Positions 40,934 through 45,047 of a stretch of DNA of 45,047 nucleotides are shown piece by piece. The position numbers were made by a program, and so were the translations under genes. This DNA comes from Myxococcales bacterium. GTDB lineage: Bacteria; Myxococcota_A; Polyangia; Polyangiales; Ga0077539. A model generated the notes under the pieces. That model was not told the origin of the DNA, did no database searches, and worked only from the letters and a program-made list of their open reading frames with translations. Where the stretch lies: contig JAEUKI010000068.1 in assembly GCA_016793325.1 (NCBI GenBank), forward strand, positions 1 to 45,047, in the 5' to 3' direction. Each line of letters opens with the position of its first letter. Within the stretch, counting starts at the first letter, position 1.

Positions 40934-42553
40934 ATGGCTACTGAACCTCCGCGGACCGCGTCGTCCGCGCCTCGCAGCGTGACGCCCTCGGGTCGATCGA
41001 GGGTGCGCGATCCGTACGCGGATCTGTTGCGGGACACGCGCGGACTGCGGCGCGAACAAGCGGCGGCGCGCGACGCGTGGTTCGCGGGCCTGTCGTGGGA
41101 GCGCAAAGAAGAGACGCTCTTCGAGCTCGAGATGCTCCTCAAGGGGCTCGTGTGCTTCGCCAACCCACGAAATCATCCTGGCGCGCCGCGCAAGACGCCG
41201 GTCGTCGCCCTGGACTTTCGCGAAGAGCTCGCGATCGCGCGGCTCACGCTGCACCGGATCGTCACGCTCTGCCGCAACCTGCTCTCGACGCGCGACCGCG
41301 CGTACGTGTTTCAGCGGTACCTCGAGACGCTCTTGCCCGAGGACCCAGCGCGCGCTCGGCTGCAAAAAGACTCGTCGACGCAAGAGTCGCCCGAAGACGC
41401 GCTCTTGCACTTGCGCCACTCGCTCACGCTGATCGGCGAGATGATGGACGGGATCCTGCGCCTCGAGCGCGTCCCGTACCGGCTGTTTCACGCGTCGCTC
41501 GCGCTCGTGCAGCGAGAGATCGCGCGCAATCAGTTCTTCAACCCGCTCATCGCGCTCGAGTTTCGCCCCGAGTTCGACCGCATCCGCGCGATCGAAGTGC
41601 TCGACGTGATCCAGGTCGTCGACAACGACGCGGCGCACAGGGTCGTCGCGCTCGCGTTTCTCTCGTGCTTCAGGCTCTTGCGATACACGCAGCTCGTCCG
41701 CGCGGCCACGACGGACCCGCAGCAGGTCTCGCGCGTGTACGTGCTCCTCTCGCTGCTCCGCTCGGACGCGCGCGCGATCATCTCGTACCTCCGCGGCCGC
41801 GCGGGCGCGGTGCTCGCGGACGGGTTCGAGCGCGAGCTCTTGAAGGTCCCCGCGCGCGACATCGGCCCGCGCTTCGATCAGCTCGCGCAAGAAGCGCACT
41901 GGCTCGCGGCGCTGCGCGGCTCGCTCGAGGCGGTCTCTGCGTCGCTTCGCGTCGAGATCCGCGGCGTCTTCGAGGTGAAGATCCCTTCGTCGCAGACGGT
42001 TCCTTCGCCCGCAGAGCTCGCGCGCAGCGTTCATCACGCGATGGACGGGCTCAGGGACGTGCTGCAGACGGCGATCGCGCGCATCGCGCAGACCGTTCGA
42101 AGCGAGGTGGACGTCGGGCAGTTCTTCGACGACGCCAACGCGCGACGCACGGTGAGCGAGCGCCTGCGCAGGGACCTGTGGATGTTCGCGCAGGTGCTCC
42201 GCGCGTTCGTCGCGCGCGCGCGAGCCACGCCCGACGCGCCCGACCAGTGGTCGAGCTACTCGAGCTTCCAGTTCGTTCGAGAGTTTCTCGGGTACTTTCG
42301 CTCGATGGGCTACCAGCTCTTGCGCGCGAGCGATTACCCGGATTTCGACCGGTTTCTCGCCGCCGTCGAGGGCCTCCAAGAAGCGGACTTCCTCGAGCCC
42401 GTGCGCGTCATCGCCGCGGTCAACGAGTGCGAACGCTTTCAGCAGTACCTCATGGAGACCTTCGAGCGGATCTCGCAGCGCTCGGAGCTCCAAGGCGTGA
42501 CCTTCGACAAGCGCGCCGCGGCCGAGACGCTCAAGCTCTACCTCGGGCAATGA
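40934..42553 (+). CDS. Large helical hypothetical protein
   Basis: 539 residues, almost wholly helical, without signal peptide or membrane segment. Features: LSWERKEETLFELEMLLKGLVCFANPRNHPG near 50, a long Arg/Leu-rich middle, and YSSFQFVREFLGYFRSMGYQL near the end. No domain recognised; I believe similar proteins occur in other myxobacteria but cannot check. Its TGA overlaps the ATG of the next gene (ATGA), so the two are probably made together. Confidence 0.7.
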   Translation: MATEPPRTASSAPRSVTPSGRSRVRDPYADLLRDTRGLRREQAAARDAWFAGLSWERKEETLFELEMLLKGLVCFANPRNHPGAPRKTPVVALDFREELAIARLTLHRIVTLCRNLLSTRDRAYVFQRYLETLLPEDPARARLQKDSSTQESPEDALLHLRHSLTLIGEMMDGILRLERVPYRLFHASLALVQREIARNQFFNPLIALEFRPEFDRIRAIEVLDVIQVVDNDAAHRVVALAFLSCFRLLRYTQLVRAATTDPQQVSRVYVLLSLLRSDARAIISYLRGRAGAVLADGFERELLKVPARDIGPRFDQLAQEAHWLAALRGSLEAVSASLRVEIRGVFEVKIPSSQTVPSPAELARSVHHAMDGLRDVLQTAIARIAQTVRSEVDVGQFFDDANARRTVSERLRRDLWMFAQVLRAFVARARATPDAPDQWSSYSSFQFVREFLGYFRSMGYQLLRASDYPDFDRFLAAVEGLQEADFLEPVRVIAAVNECERFQQYLMETFERISQRSELQGVTFDKRAAAETLKLYLGQ

Positions 42554-43209
42554 ACCGCCAAGGACTCACGCTCGTCGCGCTGCTCGTAGCCTCGGCCATC
42601 GGTGGGCGAGCGCACGCGCAAACAGCGCCCGCGACCCCGAACGAGCCGCCGACCCAGCTCGCGCCGATGCCCGTGCGAACGCGCGCCAACGTCGAGGTTC
42701 ACTTCCTCGCGTACCGCGGCGAGGACGACTATTTCGTCGAGGCGGGCGGACAACGCTGCCGAACGCCCTGCACGATCACGATGCTCTCGGGCCCGACGCG
42801 GGTCCGCGCCGCAGGGACGGGCGAGCTGAACGTGCAGCTCGTGATCCCTCACTTGCCCGCGCAAGTGAGGCTCAGTCACGGGGCGCCGGCGTGGCAGTTT
42901 CCCGTGGGCGTCACGCTCATTCCGACCGGAATCGGCGTGGGCGCCAGCATGTGGGCGCTCGGCTTCGCGTGCCCGCGGTCGGGCTCGGCGTGCATGATCG
43001 CGAACTTCACCGCGTGGCCCATCGTGGGTCTCTCGATGATGATCATCGGCAGCGTGTTCACGGCGAACTCCAATCGCGCGCCGCCGGTCGACGCCAATCG
43101 CCCCGAGATCCTCGACGCGCGACTGCGACGACCGGGGCTTCGCTTCACGGACTTCGCGCTCGGTCCGACGGACACCGGCGCGGCGAGCTCGCTCGCGTTC
43201 TCGTTTTGA
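42550..43209 (+). CDS. Exported/membrane protein with PEGA-like N-terminal part
   Basis: 219 residues from ATG 42550, overlapping the stop of the gene before (ATGA). Signal sequence (LTLVALLVASAIGGRAHAQ). The N-terminal part (RGEDDYFVEAGGQRCRTPCTITMLSGPTRV) looks like a PEGA-type strand pattern with a Cys pair. Two hydrophobic segments follow (~120-140 and ~155-172). The frame stays open far upstream but only as an overlap of the previous gene. Function unknown. Confidence 0.7.
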   Translation: MNRQGLTLVALLVASAIGGRAHAQTAPATPNEPPTQLAPMPVRTRANVEVHFLAYRGEDDYFVEAGGQRCRTPCTITMLSGPTRVRAAGTGELNVQLVIPHLPAQVRLSHGAPAWQFPVGVTLIPTGIGVGASMWALGFACPRSGSACMIANFTAWPIVGLSMMIIGSVFTANSNRAPPVDANRPEILDARLRRPGLRFTDFALGPTDTGAASSLAFSF

Positions 43210-43367
43210 GCCGCGTTTCGCTGCGTTTTCGGCGCTGAACGACGGGGGCTGGTCGTTGGCAGGGGACTGTGTTAGGCCTCTCGCCCCTTCTGACGGGCGT
43301 ACAGACATCGGGCCACGCAGCGCGAAGGACCGAAGGCCGAGCCGCCCCAGCAAACCAGAGGACTACG

Positions 43368-43595
43368 ATGAAGGCCGAAATCCACCCCGAGTTTCCTTAC
43401 TGCACGATCTCTTGCGCCTGCGGCAACTCCGTCGTCACCCGCTCGACGCGCGGTGATTTCTCGGTGGACGTGTGCGCTGCCTGCCACCCGTTCTACACCG
43501 GCAAGCAGAAGATGATGGACACGGCGGGACGCGTCGATCGATTCAAGAAGCGCTTCGAGAAGGTCGGCGCCGTCGCGCCCGCCAAGAAGAAGTGA
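43368..43595 (+). CDS. rpmE: Ribosomal protein bL31
   Basis: 75 residues from ATG 43368. MKAEIHPEFPYCTISCACGNSV and VCAACHPFYTGKQK are the family hallmarks. Zinc-binding form: C16, C18, C36 and C39. Part of the large ribosomal subunit. Ends with a basic AKKK tail. Followed 88 bp later by the DUF1385 gene, a common neighbourhood in deltaproteobacteria, where prfA often comes next; here the sequence ends before it. Confidence 0.95.
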   Translation: MKAEIHPEFPYCTISCACGNSVVTRSTRGDFSVDVCAACHPFYTGKQKMMDTAGRVDRFKKRFEKVGAVAPAKKK

Positions 43596-43683
43596 GCGTC
43601 GCTTCGGGGTGGGGACCCATCGAAGAGGGGTGCGATCGCGTGCGCGACGAGCGCGCGCGGGGTAGCTTCACGCGCACTGACGA

Positions 43684-44802
43684 ATGAGTGGTGAGCTGAA
43701 GACCAAGGTCGGTGGCCAGGCGGTGCTCGAGGGCGTGATGATGCGCTCGCCCAAGTGCTTCGCGGTCGTCGTGAGACGCAAAGACGGAGCGCTCGTCGTG
43801 CGCGAGCAGCCGTGGAAGGGTGAGTGGGCGCTGCGGCTCGCGAAGATCCCGTTTCTGCGCGGCGTCGCGACGCTCGTCGAGTCGATGTCCAACGGCTACA
43901 ACGCGCTGAACTTCTCGGCCGAGCAGCTCGAAGAGGACCTCGTCGCAGAAGAAGAGGCGAAGGCTGCGAAGGAAGCGGCGGCGAACGCTGCGGCTTCTGG
44001 CGTGACCGCCGCGGCCCCGCCGAGCGCGAAGGCGTCGAGCGAGAAGAGCGAAGGCGGGATGAGCTCGGGCGTCGCGAACAAGCTCGCGATGCTCTTCGCG
44101 ATCGCGTTCTTCATCGCGCTCCCGCAGCTGCTCGCGTGGGCGGTCGGAAAGCTCTTCGGCCCCGGCCTCGGGATGCAGGACTTTCTCTTTCACGCGCTCA
44201 CGGGCGGGTTCAAGCTCGCGCTCGTCATCGGCTACATGCTGATGATCCGCCGCATCCCCGAGGTGCGCCGCGTGTTTCAGTATCACGGCGCCGAGCACAA
44301 GGCGATCGCCACGTTCGAAGCGGGAAATCCCCTCGAACTCGAATATGCGCGCCAGTATTCGACGCGCCACGCGCGCTGCGGCACGACGTTCTTGATGGTC
44401 GTCGTGATCGTCAGCGTGTTCGTGTACGCCGCGGTGTTGCCGCCCTTGCTCAAGGGCATCAGCGGCGGCACGGCGCAGGTGTACGCGATCGCGATCAAAG
44501 TGATGATGCTCCCGGTGATCGCGGGCTTCTCGTACGAGCTCCAGCGGCTCGGCGCGCGCTTCTCGAACAACCCGCTGACCAAGCTCCTGCTGGGCCCGGG
44601 CTACCTCGTGCAGGGCATCACGACGATCGAGCCCGACGACGATCAGCTCGAGGTCGCGCTCGCGTCGCTCAAGGTCACGCTCGCGCGCGAAGCCGCCGAG
44701 AGCGCAGGAAAGTCCGCGCCGGTCTCCGAGCCCGTCGTTCGCAAGTTTCGCTCGTTCGCGCAGTTCAGCGAGCAGTTCGCGATCGCGGGATTCAAGGGGT
44801 GA
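43684..44802 (+). CDS. DUF1385 (YqhQ-like) membrane protein
   Basis: 372 residues. Starts with the DUF1385 signature VGGQAVLEGVMMRSP. An Ala/Lys/Glu-rich stretch (~80-120) lies before the first membrane helix (ANKLAMLFAIAFFIALPQLLAWAVG); further helices include ALVIGYMLMI, FLMVVVIVSVFVYAAVLPPLL and the region AIKVMMLPVIAGF. FQYHGAEHKAIATFE and THARCGTTFL-type motifs (RHARCGTTFL) are conserved in the family. Function unknown. The Ala/Lys linker is longer than in Firmicutes YqhQ. Confidence 0.9.
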   Translation: MSGELKTKVGGQAVLEGVMMRSPKCFAVVVRRKDGALVVREQPWKGEWALRLAKIPFLRGVATLVESMSNGYNALNFSAEQLEEDLVAEEEAKAAKEAAANAAASGVTAAAPPSAKASSEKSEGGMSSGVANKLAMLFAIAFFIALPQLLAWAVGKLFGPGLGMQDFLFHALTGGFKLALVIGYMLMIRRIPEVRRVFQYHGAEHKAIATFEAGNPLELEYARQYSTRHARCGTTFLMVVVIVSVFVYAAVLPPLLKGISGGTAQVYAIAIKVMMLPVIAGFSYELQRLGARFSNNPLTKLLLGPGYLVQGITTIEPDDDQLEVALASLKVTLAREAAESAGKSAPVSEPVVRKFRSFAQFSEQFAIAGFKG

Positions 44803-44925
44803 AGAGAGCGTAGCGAGGGGGCTGGGGGCGCGGCGAGCGAGCGAGCGGGGCGCGGCGGCGAGCAGCCGCGCATCGTGCCTCGAAGACATCACGGGGCGCG
44901 CGTACGCGATCTATCTCGGCAGGCG

Positions 44926-45045
44926 TTCTCGCTCGCGCTCGAACATCGAGAGAAGAGAAGTTCGAACTCGACATGCACAATTGCATGCGAGTGGCAGCTC
45001 GCTGGCGCGACAACACACGCTCCTAAGTTAGAGCGCGAGCGAGAA
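44926..45045. other. Closing stem and core of the palindromic element
   Basis: 44926-44940 (TTCTCGCTCGCGCTC) pairs fully with 45031-45045 (GAGCGCGAGCGAGAA). Between them is a 90-base core that holds the internal hairpin at 44972-44987 and a further 5-bp stem outside that (44966-44970 with 44988-44992) with one bulged A. The core's right side, GCGCGACAAC then CACG then TCCTAAGTT, is the best-conserved part between the two copies. Confidence 0.65.
44972..44987. other. Hairpin inside the element core, right copy
   Basis: CATGCA, loop CAAT, TGCATG. Same place and size as the hairpin at 34-49, with a compensatory A-T in place of C-G at the second pair. The stem is extended outward in this copy by five more pairs. 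Confidence 0.65.
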
Positions 45046-45047
45046 AG

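Larger units (their letters stand above)
44824..45047. repeat. Dispersed palindromic element, right copy (3' part cut off by window edge)
   Basis: Shows left outer block (44824-44882), spacer, left stem strand (44926-44940), core and right stem strand (45031-45045). The two stem strands are perfect 15-bp complements. Bases 44939-45047 match 1-109 in the same direction (89/109). The outer block matches 150-207 in reverse complement. It begins 21 bp after the DUF1385 stop. The window stops two bases after the stem, so the right outer block is not seen. Confidence 0.8.

Noticed and set aside
37448..42550. Very long minus-strand open frame (1700 codons)
   Set aside because: It is the antisense of gcvH, the L,D-transpeptidase, the cystathionine beta-synthase and the 40934 gene. 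Arg/His-rich product without motifs; an artefact of high G+C.
44926..45045. Element as a retron msr-msd or an integron attC site
   Set aside because: No reverse transcriptase or integron integrase in the window, and the conserved attC core sequences are not present.
1..45047. End repeats as termini of one large transposon or integrative island
   Set aside because: The two copies are in the same orientation, diverged by 18%, and enclose housekeeping genes such as gcvH and rpmE. No integrase or transposase is intact in the window.

Overview
The window looks like a 45-kb chromosomal piece of a myxobacterium, most like the Sandaracinaceae/Polyangiales. The body is about 70% G+C with strong G/C third-position bias. 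It is dense in secreted lipoproteins with Asp/Ala/Ser-rich linkers after a lipobox, Cys-rich modules, a DUF2330 protein, AgmX/PglI-type proteins and a Hanks-type kinase with a C-terminal PEGA domain. Housekeeping genes (gcvH, rpmE, ppx/gppA, a cystathionine beta-synthase) show that it is ordinary chromosome and not a plasmid or phage. Taxonomy is inferred from gene content only.

Both ends of the window lie inside two different copies of one palindromic repeat. A copy appears to consist of an outer block, a spacer, a 15-20 bp stem, an ~85-bp core, the matching stem, a spacer and the inverted outer block, about 325 bp in all. The core carries a small hairpin with a compensatory base-pair change between the two copies. 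The left end shows core, right stem and right outer block (1-208). The right end shows left outer block, left stem, core and right stem (44824-45047).

Region 1-8.6 kb is accessory. It holds a Cys-rich secreted protein, a response-regulator fragment, and a run of small Cys-rich lipoproteins in which a cassette of one 'family A' and two 'family B' genes occurs twice (2039-3331 and 5407-6728). Between the cassettes are a truncated third family A start, a ferritin-like lipoprotein with a Cys-rich N-terminal domain, and another small Cys-rich lipoprotein. Then come a Lys-rich protein, and a ParE/RelE toxin-antitoxin locus whose toxin is split by a 116-bp TA-flanked hairpin insertion. That locus sits between two identical 99-bp copies of the end of the preceding gene. 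Three arrays of a ~22-bp palindromic repeat each follow the 3' end of a gene or gene copy here.

Region 8.6-25.5 kb carries secreted or surface proteins: two lipoproteins, a 1060-residue Gly-rich collagen-like protein, a HAD phosphatase coupled to a DUF2330 protein, a secreted GH31 glycosidase, a three-gene overlapping set ending in a short-chain dehydrogenase, a secreted protein, and a subtilisin with a Cys/membrane/Arg tail. Most of 11.2-21.9 kb is one co-directional minus-strand run.

Region 25.5-38 kb carries a tiny basic protein, two overlapping AgmX-like paralogues, a zinc metalloprotease, a degenerate NodB-fold protein, a Gln-rich lipoprotein, a PrsW-type protease, a PEGA-tailed Ser/Thr kinase, a Ppx/GppA-HD phosphatase, a His-rich membrane protein and GcvH. 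Region 38-45 kb carries an L,D-transpeptidase, cystathionine beta-synthase, a helical unknown overlapping a small membrane protein, ribosomal protein bL31 and a DUF1385/YqhQ membrane protein. No tRNA, rRNA or CRISPR was seen, and no promoter or Rho-independent terminator was convincing enough to list.
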